Source: JAAYQA01 sp964510345
GTDB lineage: Bacteria; Bacillota; Clostridia; Tissierellales; Peptoniphilaceae
DNA length: 52,496 bases
Assembly (NCBI GenBank): GCA_964510345.1
Contig: CAZEBB010000010.1
Coordinates: forward strand, 1 to 52,496
Reading direction: 5' to 3'
In this document: positions 1 to 8,801 of the stretch, piece after piece
How positions within the stretch are numbered: position 1 is the first letter of the stretch
Layout of the letters: every line of letters begins with the position of its first letter
Program-made: the position numbers and the translations under genes
Notes under the pieces: generated by a model
The model's input: only the letters and a program-made list of their open reading frames with translations
Told to the model about the DNA's origin: nothing
The model's database searches: none

Positions 1-111
1 TTGCAAGCCTTGCACGTTTTGATGCATTTCAAAACGTAAGCAAGACTCATGCAAAGCTTCTTCAAGAGCTCGTTTCTTTTCGAGCGATTGATTAGAAGCG
101 ATTGCAGTCAA
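1..111 (-). CDS. Possible 5' part of a small unknown protein, cut by the window edge
   Basis: An open minus-strand frame runs from a TTG at 111 to the window edge, 37 codons without a stop. It reads MTAIASNQSLEKKRALEEAL and continues in charged, helix-like sequence. The in-frame stop just upstream and a weak GAGG about 7 nt before the TTG make this start possible. The codons look ordinary for the window. I do not recognise the family. It would be the next gene after the PLP enzyme at 192-1172 on the same strand, about 80 nt away. It could equally be non-coding, because a strong hairpin (14-37) lies inside it. Confidence 0.25.
   Translation of the reverse strand, partial: MTAIASNQSLEKKRALEEALHESCLRFEMHQNVQGLQ
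9..44. repeat. Long imperfect hairpin at the left edge
   Basis: Positions 14-21 (ACGTTTTG) pair perfectly with 30-37 (CAAAACGT) around an 8-nt loop. The outer arms CTTGC (9-13) and GCAAG (40-44) extend the stem past a 2-nt bulge. No T-run follows on either strand, so it is not an obvious terminator. It lies inside the possible reading frame at 1-111. Its role is unknown. Confidence 0.45.
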
Positions 112-129
112 GATATGGCCTCAAAGAGT
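109..129. repeat. 21-bp dispersed repeat, left copy
   Basis: This 21-bp stretch (it contains AAGATATGGCCTCAAAGAGT) recurs exactly at 50986-51006, nearly 51 kb away. Both copies lie shortly 3' of a minus-strand gene: 63 nt beyond the PLP enzyme stop here, and 30 nt beyond the lipoprotein stop at the other end. A chance exact match of this length in 52 kb is very unlikely, so this is probably a member of a dispersed repeat family. The left copy lacks the long flanking inverted repeat seen around the right copy. Confidence 0.6.
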
Positions 130-191
130 ATTTCGGATGCTCCTCCTCACGGGCAGAATCTGCTTCATTGCATACTCATTTGTTGATGGTT

Positions 192-1172
192 TTACCACTC
201 AAATTCATCGCGTTTGGGGAAGACGCCGTACAGACCGCCGGTGTGGATGAAGAGAATCTTTTTGGCATTTTTCAACAGCGGGTGACCGTCGTTGAGGCTT
301 GCGAAGAGTCCACGCATCGCTTTTCCGGTATAGACGGGGTCTAATATGATGCCTTCGGTTCTCGCAAAATCCTGAATAAAGCGCATTTCTTCCGGTACAT
401 TGAGCGCGTAGCCGCGTCCGGCGAAGCCATCGATGAGATGGATGGCGGAAGGGTCGAGGGGTGGGAGATCCTGCGCCATGGTCACGAATGTCTCCGCGAT
501 CTTTTCAACGACGCCCTGGAAGTACTCGGCATCGTTGGCGATGGGGATACCGACGACATTTTTTTTGTAACCGTGGGCTGCATTGGCTAAGCAGAGTCCG
601 GCATAGGTCCCGCCGGATCCGACGGTGACGGCGATGGTATCGAATTCGATCTGCATCTTCTCTTCTTGGCGCAATATTTCCTCAAAGGCTTGAAAATACC
701 CCCACGATCCGATAGCGTTGGATGCGCCGATCGGGATAATATAGGCCTTATGACCTTCTTGGGCTACCTCTTTTGAAACTTCCTCACAATGTTCCGCCAG
801 CCGATTCTTATAGACTTCTGAGGGGACATATCGTACTTCGGCGCCAAAGAGAGCATCCATCAGATAGTTCCCGTCTTTCGGCAGATCTTCATCGGATTTT
901 AACAAGAGGATACATTGCAGTCCCAAGCGAATACAAGCGGCAGCTGTGGCACGGCAATGATTGGACTGGATGCCGCCACAGGTGATGACGGTATCGCATT
1001 TGGTGTCGAGCGCTTCCGCCAAAGCGAACTCCAATTTTCTGATCTTGTTTCCGGCGTATTCTGAACCGGTTTGGTCATCTCGCTTGATATATAGCTCAAC
1101 ACCGCCGGGTGAAGATGCCAGTTTTTCGATCTTCGTCGGTAGATTAGCCAATGAAATGTGTGCGGGTTTCAT
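192..1172 (-). CDS. dcyD: D-cysteine desulfhydrase / ACC deaminase family PLP enzyme
   Basis: A 326-residue fold-type II PLP enzyme. The family includes D-cysteine desulfhydrase, which makes pyruvate, sulfide and ammonia, and the ACC deaminases. The family signature GNKIRKLEF lies at residues 41-49; by family analogy Lys43 forms the Schiff base. The substrate-carboxylate loop GGIQSNHCRATAA follows near residues 66-78. A glycine-rich phosphate-binding stretch (TVGSGGTYAG) is in the second half, and HTGGLYG is near the C-terminus. The full length is typical. It begins 6 nt after the rqcH stop, so it is probably the second gene of that operon, with its ribosome binding site (AGAAAGGAAA) spanning the rqcH stop region. 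D-cysteine desulfhydrase is the likelier activity, but sequence alone does not separate it from related lyases. Confidence 0.85.
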   Translation of the reverse strand: MKPAHISLANLPTKIEKLASSPGGVELYIKRDDQTGSEYAGNKIRKLEFALAEALDTKCDTVITCGGIQSNHCRATAAACIRLGLQCILLLKSDEDLPKDGNYLMDALFGAEVRYVPSEVYKNRLAEHCEEVSKEVAQEGHKAYIIPIGASNAIGSWGYFQAFEEILRQEEKMQIEFDTIAVTVGSGGTYAGLCLANAAHGYKKNVVGIPIANDAEYFQGVVEKIAETFVTMAQDLPPLDPSAIHLIDGFAGRGYALNVPEEMRFIQDFARTEGIILDPVYTGKAMRGLFASLNDGHPLLKNAKKILFIHTGGLYGVFPKRDEFEW

Positions 1173-1178
1173 GATGGA

Positions 1179-2912
1179 TCATTTCCTTTCTTTGGGGGTA
1201 GAGGTCGGGTTTTTCGTATCGACTTGCAATGTTTGGTATCGGTCGTAATAGACGGTACCCGGTAGTGCACCTTTCGGCTTTCTGACATTTTTCTTCTTCG
1301 TGTAATCGACGAGACAAAACTCCTCATCTTTTCCGCTGCTGTACACTGCAGCCAGCCATGCAGCTTCCCGTATCGCGGTTTCAGATATCTCGCGAGCGCC
1401 GGTTCGAACGATGACGTGAGAGCCGGGAATGTCTTTAGCGTGAAAGAACCAATCCTCTTTGCCGGCGGTCTTCAGCGTCAGGTCATCGTTTTGCCGATTG
1501 TTTTTTCCTACATAGATCAGCGTGCCGTCGCTGGATTCGAAAACAAGGGGTGTCGATTCTTTACTTTTTGCTTTTTTCTTTGTATTTCTATCCTTAATGT
1601 ACCCTAATTTCGCCAATTCAGAGCGGATTTCAGAAATTTCCTGATCGGTTTGGACGGTCGATACGTCATGGATCACCTGGCTGAGATAACGGATCTCTTC
1701 TTGGACGATCGGCAGCTGTTCTTTCAGGATCTGCTCTCTATTTTTACTCTTTTGATAGGACTTGTAATACGCCTGTGCATTTTGCCAAGGATTCTTTTTG
1801 GGATCCAGCGGTATGGTCACCTCACCTTGCTCTTCATCAAAAAAATTGGTGACAGTGACAGAGGGACTTCCTTTGGGGATTTGAGACGCATGAGCAGAAA
1901 GGAGATCGGCATAGACTAACTCCAGATCGCGGTCCTTGCTCTCTTCGTATTCCGTTTGCATTTTCGCCAACTTAGATTGGCTGCGGTCCAATCGATGGGA
2001 TAATAGCTGGCGTAATTGCGATTCATGCTGTCGATGCGGGGACGCTTCTCTTGATCGTTTGTGATAAGCTTCGACACAGGCACTCATCGAGTCAAAGCGA
2101 ACAGCTTCACTCCCCAGGTGCCCCAAAGAAAGAGCATAAAAGGCGGGTGAGCGATCGTCCTCGTAGAGTGACGGCTCATATGCGTGTTGCAGCAGGCGGT
2201 TTTGGAGTGATTGCAGCTCTGATCGCAGAGCTAGGATTTGCTCTTCCGTCATCGAATGGACGGGAAGATTTGCGTCGATCCCTGCACGATAGGCGAGCTC
2301 CCGACACAGAAGCGGGCCAAATCCTTCATAGGTCTGCAACAACCACTTGGAGATCTTCGGGTTGGACTCGTCGGTGGGTGGGAGAGGAAGAGATTCCAGC
2401 ACATTGATTTTGTCGCTGGCAATCGGCTCATAAGGAAGACCGGGATACACCATCCGCACGCGTGACAAGTCTTTGCCGACGCGCTTCAGCGCTTCGATGA
2501 TCTTGCCGTCTTCATTGAGCAAAAAGATATTGGAGTGCTTGCCCATAAGCTCGATCGTCAGGCGCAAAGAGACAGCAACTCCCAGTTCGTTATAGCTTTG
2601 GATCTCAAAATGGATCACGCGATCCATGCCCTCTTGCCATATCCTCTCTATTCTTCCATTTTGTAAATGCTTTCTGAGCACCATGCAAAAACCCGAAGGC
2701 GTTTGCGGGTTTTCAGGTACCTCTTCGGCGATTCGAAGGAAGGTGGCATTGCCGGAAGCGGAGATCAACACTTTTTTACTTCCGGATTTTCCATGAACAT
2801 CCAACCGCAGTAGCATAGGTGATGGATGGTGGATGCGGTTGATGCGAGCCCCTTCGAGATTTTCGTTCAGTTCATGTACGATGGCTCGGGTTACGATGCC
2901 GTCAAAGCTCAT
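1179..2912 (-). CDS. rqcH: RqcH, NFACT-family ribosome-associated quality control protein
   Basis: A 577-residue protein starting MSFDGIVTRAIVHEL. RqcH binds 50S subunits obstructed by peptidyl-tRNA and directs C-terminal alanine tailing that marks stalled nascent chains for degradation. Older annotations call it fibronectin-binding protein. NFACT-N spans about residues 1-190, with a helical and coiled-coil middle at about 250-450. NFACT-R (DUF814) spans about 485-577 and carries the DWFFHAKDIPGSHVIVR signature. The start at 2912 is chosen because GAGGAGAAATAT precedes this ATG and the family begins there. The open frame runs 35 codons further upstream, but that would cover the promoter. It is divergent from yicC and followed 6 nt later by dcyD. 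Confidence 0.95.
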   Translation of the reverse strand: MSFDGIVTRAIVHELNENLEGARINRIHHPSPMLLRLDVHGKSGSKKVLISASGNATFLRIAEEVPENPQTPSGFCMVLRKHLQNGRIERIWQEGMDRVIHFEIQSYNELGVAVSLRLTIELMGKHSNIFLLNEDGKIIEALKRVGKDLSRVRMVYPGLPYEPIASDKINVLESLPLPPTDESNPKISKWLLQTYEGFGPLLCRELAYRAGIDANLPVHSMTEEQILALRSELQSLQNRLLQHAYEPSLYEDDRSPAFYALSLGHLGSEAVRFDSMSACVEAYHKRSREASPHRQHESQLRQLLSHRLDRSQSKLAKMQTEYEESKDRDLELVYADLLSAHASQIPKGSPSVTVTNFFDEEQGEVTIPLDPKKNPWQNAQAYYKSYQKSKNREQILKEQLPIVQEEIRYLSQVIHDVSTVQTDQEISEIRSELAKLGYIKDRNTKKKAKSKESTPLVFESSDGTLIYVGKNNRQNDDLTLKTAGKEDWFFHAKDIPGSHVIVRTGAREISETAIREAAWLAAVYSSGKDEEFCLVDYTKKKNVRKPKGALPGTVYYDRYQTLQVDTKNPTSTPKERK

Positions 2913-2940
2913 ATATTTCTCCTCTTTTCTTGATGAAAGT

Positions 2941-2949
2941 AGTATACCA
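2941..2949 (-). promoter_or_regulatory. rqcH-dcyD promoter, extended -10
   Basis: The minus strand reads TGGTATACT, an extended -10 (TGn plus TATACT), about 29 nt upstream of the rqcH start. I see no good -35 at 17-18 nt spacing, which is tolerated by extended -10 promoters. It fits divergent transcription from the 119-nt rqcH-yicC gap. Confidence 0.55.
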
Positions 2950-2980
2950 CACGAAGATATGAAGAGATGTACATATTTAC

Positions 2981-3009
2981 TTCTCAATGTGGATCGAATG
3001 GGGTACACT
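2981..3009 (+). promoter_or_regulatory. Putative yicC promoter
   Basis: TTCTCA (2981-2986) and TACACT (3004-3009) are separated by 17 nt. Each hexamer matches the sigma-A consensus only in part. It is placed suitably for yicC (start 3032), whose leader would be very short, about 16 nt. It probably drives the yicC-gmk-rpoZ-coaBC-priA series. Confidence 0.4.
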
Positions 3010-3031
3010 GAAGCCATAAGGAGTGATGTCG

Positions 3032-3910
3032 ATGCGAAGCATGACCGGTTTCGGGCAGGCAGAGGAAAGCTCTTGCGGCCTATCCATTGAAGTGATCATC
3101 AAGTCAGTCAATCATAAATCTTTAGATCTTAGCATTCGAATGCCGAGGAGGCTCTATGCGATGGAGAATGCAATGCGATCGGTATTGCAACAAGAGATCA
3201 AGCGCGGTCGCGTGGAAGTCAATGTACTGATCCGACCGATTGAAGCTCAATTGAGCACTTTGACGGTCGATCTGGCACGAGCGGACGGTGTGAAGCAGGC
3301 GCTGGACCTCTTGTCGGAGCGCTACGGGATCCGTGAAGAACTGTCGCTTGCGTACTGGTTGCAGGTACCCGATTTATTTGTCGAAACCCCCTCGGAGCTG
3401 GATGAGACCGAGCTGGAGAAGGCGTTGGTGCGCGTAACAGAAGCCGCATTAGCAGACTTTATCGGCATGAGAGAGCGTGAAGCGATCGCTTTGGAGCGAC
3501 AATTGACGGCGAATTGTGATCAGATCGCCGCAGGCATTGCCCAACTCGAATTGTCGATTGACGCGATGAATGAAGAACATGAAAAGAAACTTCGTTCGAA
3601 AGTTGAAGAGATCCTTCAGTCGGATCCGGAGTTTATGGAGAGTCGTCTGCAACAGGAATTGTTGTTCTATTTAGATAAGTCGGACGTACGGGAAGAACTG
3701 ACTCGGCTTTCACAACATCGAAAAGAGTTCATCTCGCAATTACAGACGAATGGGCCCATCGGAAAACGTCTCGATTTTTTAGCGCAGGAAATGAATCGTG
3801 AAGCCAACACGATCGCTTCCAAGTCGCAGCAGCTCTTACAAACACGCTCTGCGATCGACATGAAAGTGCATATTGAACAAATCCGCGAACAGATTATGAA
3901 TATCGAATAA
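3032..3910 (+). CDS. yicC: YicC/YloC family endoribonuclease
   Basis: A 292-residue member of the YicC/YloC family, reported as endoribonucleases with a role in RNA turnover. It begins MRSMTGFGQAEE, the hallmark N-terminus of the family. The C-terminal DUF1732 region carries DVREELTRLSQHRKEF and RLDFLAQEMNREANTIASKS. The start at 3032 lies 8 nt after AAGGAG. Upstream in-frame GTG (3023) and ATG (3026) overlap or crowd that site. gmk follows after 10 nt. The small remA gene often found between these two in Bacillus is absent here. Confidence 0.92.
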   Translation: MRSMTGFGQAEESSCGLSIEVIIKSVNHKSLDLSIRMPRRLYAMENAMRSVLQQEIKRGRVEVNVLIRPIEAQLSTLTVDLARADGVKQALDLLSERYGIREELSLAYWLQVPDLFVETPSELDETELEKALVRVTEAALADFIGMREREAIALERQLTANCDQIAAGIAQLELSIDAMNEEHEKKLRSKVEEILQSDPEFMESRLQQELLFYLDKSDVREELTRLSQHRKEFISQLQTNGPIGKRLDFLAQEMNREANTIASKSQQLLQTRSAIDMKVHIEQIREQIMNIE

Positions 3911-3920
3911 AGGGGCGAGT

Positions 3921-4526
3921 ATGAGCGAAAAAAAGGGGTTTCTATTGGTGGTTTCCGGGCCGTCGGGGGTCGGGAAGGGCACCGTTTGTACGGAACTGTT
4001 AGAAAAATATCCGAATATCAAATATTCCATTTCCGTCACGACGAGGCAAAAACGGCCGACGGAGGTCGACGGAGCCAGTTACTTTTTTAAGACGCAAGAC
4101 GAGTTTGAAGACCTGGTGCGTGCCGGCGGACTGCTGGAATATGCAAATGTACACGGCAATTTTTATGGGACGCCAAGGCAGTTTGTCGAGGATCAGATCC
4201 GTTCGGGTGAGACCGTACTTCTCGAGATCGACGTGCAAGGCGCATTGCAGGTTAAAAAGAATCAGCCGGATGCCGTCTTTGTCTTTTTGATCCCACCGGA
4301 TATGGAAGAATTGCGCCGGCGGATCGTGACCCGCGGGACGGAAACACAGGACATTATCGAGCTACGCATGAAAAATGCGAGGAATGAAATCTCGTATATC
4401 CACAAATACGACTATATCGTCATCAATACGGAGGTGGAAGCCGCCGCCGAGCAAGTCTACACGATTATTCGCGCTGAACGAATGCGCGTGATCAACAATC
4501 CCAATATTGAAGATTCACTGAGATAG
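3921..4526 (+). CDS. gmk: Guanylate kinase
   Basis: A 201-residue enzyme that phosphorylates GMP (and dGMP) to GDP using ATP in the cytoplasm. The P-loop GPSGVGKGT is near residues 12-20. The GMP-binding part has SVTTRQKRPTEVDGASYFF (about 38-56) and LLEIDVQGALQVK (about 98-110). The length is typical for bacterial Gmk. The ribosome binding site is GGGGCGAG just upstream. It sits between yicC and rpoZ, the usual order in Bacillota, and links purine supply to RNA polymerase assembly. Confidence 0.97.
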   Translation: MSEKKGFLLVVSGPSGVGKGTVCTELLEKYPNIKYSISVTTRQKRPTEVDGASYFFKTQDEFEDLVRAGGLLEYANVHGNFYGTPRQFVEDQIRSGETVLLEIDVQGALQVKKNQPDAVFVFLIPPDMEELRRRIVTRGTETQDIIELRMKNARNEISYIHKYDYIVINTEVEAAAEQVYTIIRAERMRVINNPNIEDSLR

Positions 4527-4535
4527 GAGAAAACC

Positions 4536-4775
4536 ATGATCATACCTTCATTTAAAGAACTCGAAGAAATTACGCACTCCCGTTACGCAATGGTCAATGC
4601 GACGGCGAAACGCGCTCGTCGAATCGTCAACGGTTCAAAAAAGCGCATCAAGACCGACAGCTTTAAGCCGGTGAGCATCGCATTGGAAGAATTGCTGGAT
4701 CACAAAGTGGAGATCGTACAACCGGGTACAACGCCTACGGCGGAAGAATCGGAAACGACGAATGTGGAAGAATAA
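4536..4775 (+). CDS. rpoZ: RNA polymerase omega subunit
   Basis: A 79-residue omega subunit, which helps assemble and stabilise the beta-prime subunit of RNA polymerase. The core motif is SRYAMVNATAKRARRI near residues 14-29, followed by KPVSIALEEL, both typical of the family. The C-terminus is a short acidic Thr/Glu tail. The ribosome binding site is AGGAGAAAACC. Its last 14 nt overlap the start of coaBC, suggesting translational coupling. Confidence 0.95.
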   Translation: MIIPSFKELEEITHSRYAMVNATAKRARRIVNGSKKRIKTDSFKPVSIALEELLDHKVEIVQPGTTPTAEESETTNVEE

Positions 4776-5958
4776 GAAAATCCTTCTGGGCGTTACAGGG
4801 GGGATCGCCATTTACAAGTCGCTGGAACTGATCAGTCGGCTCAAGAAACTCGGTTGCACGATAGACGTCATCATGACGGACCATGCAACGCGTTTCGTCA
4901 CGCCGCTGACCTTTGAAACGATGGCGCGGTCGCGCGTGCATACCGACGGCTTTTCCCGCGAGAATCCGGAAGCCGTTGAGCACATTCAATTGGCAAAGGA
5001 AGCCGATGTGCTGCTCATCGCTCCGGCGACGGCGAATATGATGGCCAAATTGGCACAGGGAATTGCTGACGACCTGCTTTCGACGACCGCACTGGCGGCG
5101 ACCTGCCCTTTGATTTTGGCCCCGGCGATGAATACCAAGATGCTTCACCACCCGGCGACGCAACATAATATGCAAGTCTTAGCGAACCGCGGGGCGAAGT
5201 TTATCGCGCCGGGCGCGGGCTTTCTTGCGTGTAACGATATCGGTGAAGGGCGGATGTCTGAACCGAGAGAGATTGTGACCGCATTAGGCGAGCTGTTTAC
5301 AAAAAAAGACTTAGCCGGAAAGCGAGTCGTGGTAACCGCAGGCGGAACCCGAGAGCCGTTGGACCCGGTTCGCTACCTGACAAACAAGTCCAGCGGAAAG
5401 ATGGGCTATCAGATTGCGAAAAACGCAGCGCTACGCGGAGCCGATGTCGTATTGATCTCCGCAGCGAAGCACCTACCACCCCTCGCATGGGGGAAGACGG
5501 TCCACGTAGAGACAACCGAGGATATGCTGGCTGCAGTGTCCCAGCACTTTGATTCATGTGACGCATTGATCATGGCGGCCGCTCCATCGGATTATCGCGC
5601 GGTGCAAATGCAAACGCAGAAAATTAAAAAGACGGAAGATGAACTCGTGATCGCACTCACAAAGAATCCGGATATATTGAAAACCGTAACGCAAAAGAAA
5701 ACGCATCAGTTCGTCGTCGCCTTTAGTGCGGAGACGGAGAACCTGACGGAGTATGCAGCAAAAAAACGCGTAGAGAAGCGTGCGGACTTAATCGTAGCCA
5801 ATGATGTGACCCTACCAGGAGCGGGCTTTGACGTCGATACAAATATTGCCGTGTTCATCGATGACACGGGCGAGACTCAGCTTCCGCAAATATCGAAATC
5901 GCGCCTCGCCAACCGGATATTAGACCGATTTGTCGCCCGGGGAAGACAAAAGTCGTGA
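4762..5958 (+). CDS. coaBC: Bifunctional phosphopantothenoylcysteine decarboxylase / phosphopantothenate-cysteine ligase
   Basis: A 398-residue fusion catalysing two steps of coenzyme A synthesis. The N-terminal CoaC flavoprotein (about 1-185) begins ILLGVTGGIAIYKS. It shows the PAMNTKM motif and the flexible lid FLACNDIGEGRM with its Cys. The C-terminal CoaB ligase (about 190-398) shows VTAGGTREPLDPVRYL, then NKSSGKMGY, and AAPSDYR. The start overlaps the end of rpoZ by 14 nt. The stop overlaps the priA GTG start (GTGA). coaD, which acts later in the pathway, is at 23736. Confidence 0.96.
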   Translation: MWKNKKILLGVTGGIAIYKSLELISRLKKLGCTIDVIMTDHATRFVTPLTFETMARSRVHTDGFSRENPEAVEHIQLAKEADVLLIAPATANMMAKLAQGIADDLLSTTALAATCPLILAPAMNTKMLHHPATQHNMQVLANRGAKFIAPGAGFLACNDIGEGRMSEPREIVTALGELFTKKDLAGKRVVVTAGGTREPLDPVRYLTNKSSGKMGYQIAKNAALRGADVVLISAAKHLPPLAWGKTVHVETTEDMLAAVSQHFDSCDALIMAAAPSDYRAVQMQTQKIKKTEDELVIALTKNPDILKTVTQKKTHQFVVAFSAETENLTEYAAKKRVEKRADLIVANDVTLPGAGFDVDTNIAVFIDDTGETQLPQISKSRLANRILDRFVARGRQKS

Positions 5959-8300
5959 GATATGCCGAGGTGATCGTACTCAATGACCATCGGAGTACGG
6001 ATCGACTCTACACGTACCGGATTCCCGAAGGGATTGAAGACATCATCGTGCCGGGCATCCGCGTGTTGCTGCCGTTCGGCAAGGGGAATCGGGCCATGAT
6101 CGGATACGTGATCCACTGTACCGATCAGGAACCTTCATTTGCTACCAAGGAGATTTTACAGGCGGTCGATCTTTGGCCGATCGTCTCTGACGAACTCATT
6201 CAATTGGCATTTCACTTACAGGAAACCACGCATTGTAATTTGTATCGAGCCTTCAAAGCAATCGGGCCTCCGGGCGACAGCAAACAGATTCGCACTCGCT
6301 TTCGCCGCAAGGGATTCGATACTACGTTCTCATATGAAGACTTACTGTCCGATCACGGAGAGCAGACGGATGATTGGATTCGCAACGAAATCCGTAGGCA
6401 ACAGATGCAACCGATCTACGAGATCGAAAGCGAAACCAAACCGAAGATGGAAACGCGCATTCGATTGCTTCTATCAGAACTCCCGCCATTGGGGAACGCG
6501 CATCGCCAAGCCGCGGTACTCGAGTATCTGCACGCACACGGAGAGACCGCACAGCCGACGCTCCTTCGAGAGACCGGTGCCGGGTCGCAGACCATCAAGA
6601 GCCTAGCCTCCAAAGGTTGGATCGAAGTGGATGAAGTTCAGGTGCTCCGGGAAGTGGTCAAAGAAGTGGAAGGCCCGTTGTCTGAACCGCTTCCTCTCAG
6701 TAAAGAGCAAACCGAGGCATTCGACGCCATCGCGCAGCAACCGGGCGGGCATTTCTTATTGCACGGAGTGACCGGTAGCGGCAAGACGGAGATTTACCTT
6801 CAGTTGGTGGAAGAAGTGCTCCAGGCGAATCGGTCGGCGATCATTCTCGTCCCGGAAATCAGCTTAACGCCGCAAACCATACAACGGTTCACCGCGCGCT
6901 TCGGCTATCGCATCGCCATCCTGCACAGTAAACTCACGACGGCGGAGCGGTTTGAACAGTGGAAGCAGATCCAAAACGGAGAAGTTTCCATCGCGATCGG
7001 TGCGCGATCCGCCATATTTGCGCCGTTCGACAATCTGGGGCTCATCGTCATCGACGAGGAGCAGGAGAGCAGCTATAAAAGCGAGAGCCACCCCCGATAC
7101 GATACGTATGATGTCGCACTCTGGCGAGCGAAGAAAAACGGGGCGACCTTACTGCTTGGCTCCGCAACGCCTCAACTGCGCACGTATGCCGATGCACTCC
7201 AAGGAAAACTAAAACTTCTCACGTTGCACTCACGCGTGAGAAATCTACCGATGCCGGGGATCGAGATCGTCGACATGCGAGAAGAGCTTCGCGCGGGAAA
7301 TCCATCGATTTTTAGCCGATCGCTTCGCACACAAATGGAGGAGGCGCTTTCTCATCGTGAACAAGTGGTGCTATTTTTGAACAAACGAGGGCATTCGTCG
7401 TTTGTTTTCTGTCGCAAATGCGGGTTTACCAAGCGATGTGACGATTGCGACGTCTCCATGACCTATCATAAACGTTCGGATGTGCTGTTGTGCCATTACT
7501 GCGGGAAGACGGCAAAACTGCCGATGGTATGCCCGGAGTGTGGCTCGAATGCCATTGGTCACTTCGGCACGGGAACTGAACAGGTCGAAAGTTATGCCAA
7601 GCAGATCTTTCCGGAGGCTCGCGTCGTCCGAATGGATGCGGATACGACGAGTAACAAAACCGCCTACGACGATTTTTACACGAAGATGCAGAATAAAGAG
7701 ATTGACATCCTCATCGGCACGCAGATGATCGCTAAGGGACTCGACTTTCCCGGCGTGCGGGTGGTCGGCATCGTCATGGCAGACATCAGCTTAAATATGC
7801 CGGACTATACCGCGAATGAGCGCACTTTCCAATTGGTGGCGCAGGTCGCCGGTCGTGCCGGCCGCGGTGCATTTCCGGGAACGGTCGTCTTACAAACCTA
7901 TAACCCGACTCACTTTGCCATTCAAACGGCCGGAGCGCATGACTTTGCCGGATTTTATGAAAAAGAAATGCGCATACGCGAGCACTTTGCATATCCGCCC
8001 TATGTGCGGATGGTGACAATACAGTCCGTCTCCCAAGACGGAAAGGCAGCGCTGACGGCGCTTCAAGAGACGAAAACCGCCGTGTTGCGATTTAAGCAGG
8101 CGAGAGATCTCGATTATCTCACGATGATCGGACCGACGCCTTGTCAGATCCCGCGGATACGAAACAAATATCGATACCAGCTGACTTTGAAAGTGACCGG
8201 ACACGAGAAGGAATTGCATCTTATCATCGACTGGTTACAGGAAATGCAATATGAACGCTGGGCAAAAAAGGACGTAAATATTCAATTTTATATAGAATGA
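5955..8300 (+). CDS. priA: Primosomal protein N', replication restart helicase PriA
   Basis: A 781-residue DNA helicase that recognises stalled forks and D-loops and reloads the replisome. It has a 3'-DNA-binding N-terminal domain, then a winged-helix region. Helicase lobes follow with Walker A GVTGSGKTE (about residue 271) and the DEEQ box in IDEEQESSYK (about 367). A zinc-binding region (about 486-533) has cysteine pairs in CRKCGFTKRCDDC, CHYC and CPEC. Motif V/VI sequence GTQMIAKGLDFPG and QVAGRAGRG follow. The GTG start overlaps the coaBC stop. Confidence 0.97.
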   Translation: MRYAEVIVLNDHRSTDRLYTYRIPEGIEDIIVPGIRVLLPFGKGNRAMIGYVIHCTDQEPSFATKEILQAVDLWPIVSDELIQLAFHLQETTHCNLYRAFKAIGPPGDSKQIRTRFRRKGFDTTFSYEDLLSDHGEQTDDWIRNEIRRQQMQPIYEIESETKPKMETRIRLLLSELPPLGNAHRQAAVLEYLHAHGETAQPTLLRETGAGSQTIKSLASKGWIEVDEVQVLREVVKEVEGPLSEPLPLSKEQTEAFDAIAQQPGGHFLLHGVTGSGKTEIYLQLVEEVLQANRSAIILVPEISLTPQTIQRFTARFGYRIAILHSKLTTAERFEQWKQIQNGEVSIAIGARSAIFAPFDNLGLIVIDEEQESSYKSESHPRYDTYDVALWRAKKNGATLLLGSATPQLRTYADALQGKLKLLTLHSRVRNLPMPGIEIVDMREELRAGNPSIFSRSLRTQMEEALSHREQVVLFLNKRGHSSFVFCRKCGFTKRCDDCDVSMTYHKRSDVLLCHYCGKTAKLPMVCPECGSNAIGHFGTGTEQVESYAKQIFPEARVVRMDADTTSNKTAYDDFYTKMQNKEIDILIGTQMIAKGLDFPGVRVVGIVMADISLNMPDYTANERTFQLVAQVAGRAGRGAFPGTVVLQTYNPTHFAIQTAGAHDFAGFYEKEMRIREHFAYPPYVRMVTIQSVSQDGKAALTALQETKTAVLRFKQARDLDYLTMIGPTPCQIPRIRNKYRYQLTLKVTGHEKELHLIIDWLQEMQYERWAKKDVNIQFYIE

Positions 8301-8309
8301 GAGGATGTT

Positions 8310-8801
8310 ATGGCGATACGCAGTATTAGAAAAGAAGGAGATCCCATCCTTCGTAAGATCAGCAAACCGATCGCGGAGATTACACCCCGCATCGTCGAAC
8401 TGGCGAACGATATGGTTGAAACCATGCACGAAGCGGAGGGGGCCGGACTCGCTGCCCCACAAGTCGGCGTGCTCCGGCGCATCGTCGTCGTGGATATCGG
8501 AGAGGGTCCCATTGTCATGATCAACCCGGAAATCACCGAAAAGGAAGGGGAACTCGTCGAGGTGGAAGCCTGCCTTTCGATCCCCGGATTTGCCGGCACC
8601 GTGAAACGGCCGGAGAGACTGACTGTCTCGTATCTCGATCTGGAAGGAAAAGGCTGCGAAATGATGAGCGAAGGCTTTCTCGCCAAAGCCGTCTGCCATG
8701 AGATCGATCACTTGGACGGCATCCTGTTTCGCGATTTGGTGATTGAAGAAGTCGATCTTGAAAACGAAGACGAGCCCCAAGAAGATGAAGAAATCCTTTA
8801 A
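8310..8801 (+). CDS. def: Peptide deformylase
   Basis: A 163-residue metalloenzyme that removes the formyl group from nascent N-terminal fMet. Motif 1 is GAGLAAPQVG, motif 2 reads EACLS where EGCLS is usual, and motif 3 is HEIDHLDG. The metal ligands are the motif-2 Cys and the two motif-3 His; Glu of motif 3 is the catalytic base. The C-terminal tail is strongly acidic. It overlaps fmt by 17 nt. The def-fmt pair removes and adds the same formyl group and is a classic linkage. Confidence 0.95.
   Translation: MAIRSIRKEGDPILRKISKPIAEITPRIVELANDMVETMHEAEGAGLAAPQVGVLRRIVVVDIGEGPIVMINPEITEKEGELVEVEACLSIPGFAGTVKRPERLTVSYLDLEGKGCEMMSEGFLAKAVCHEIDHLDGILFRDLVIEEVDLENEDEPQEDEEIL

Noticed and set aside
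2913..3017. An upstream 35-codon extension of rqcH
   Set aside because: It would include the promoter region; MSFDGIVTRAIV with its own ribosome binding site is the family N-terminus.
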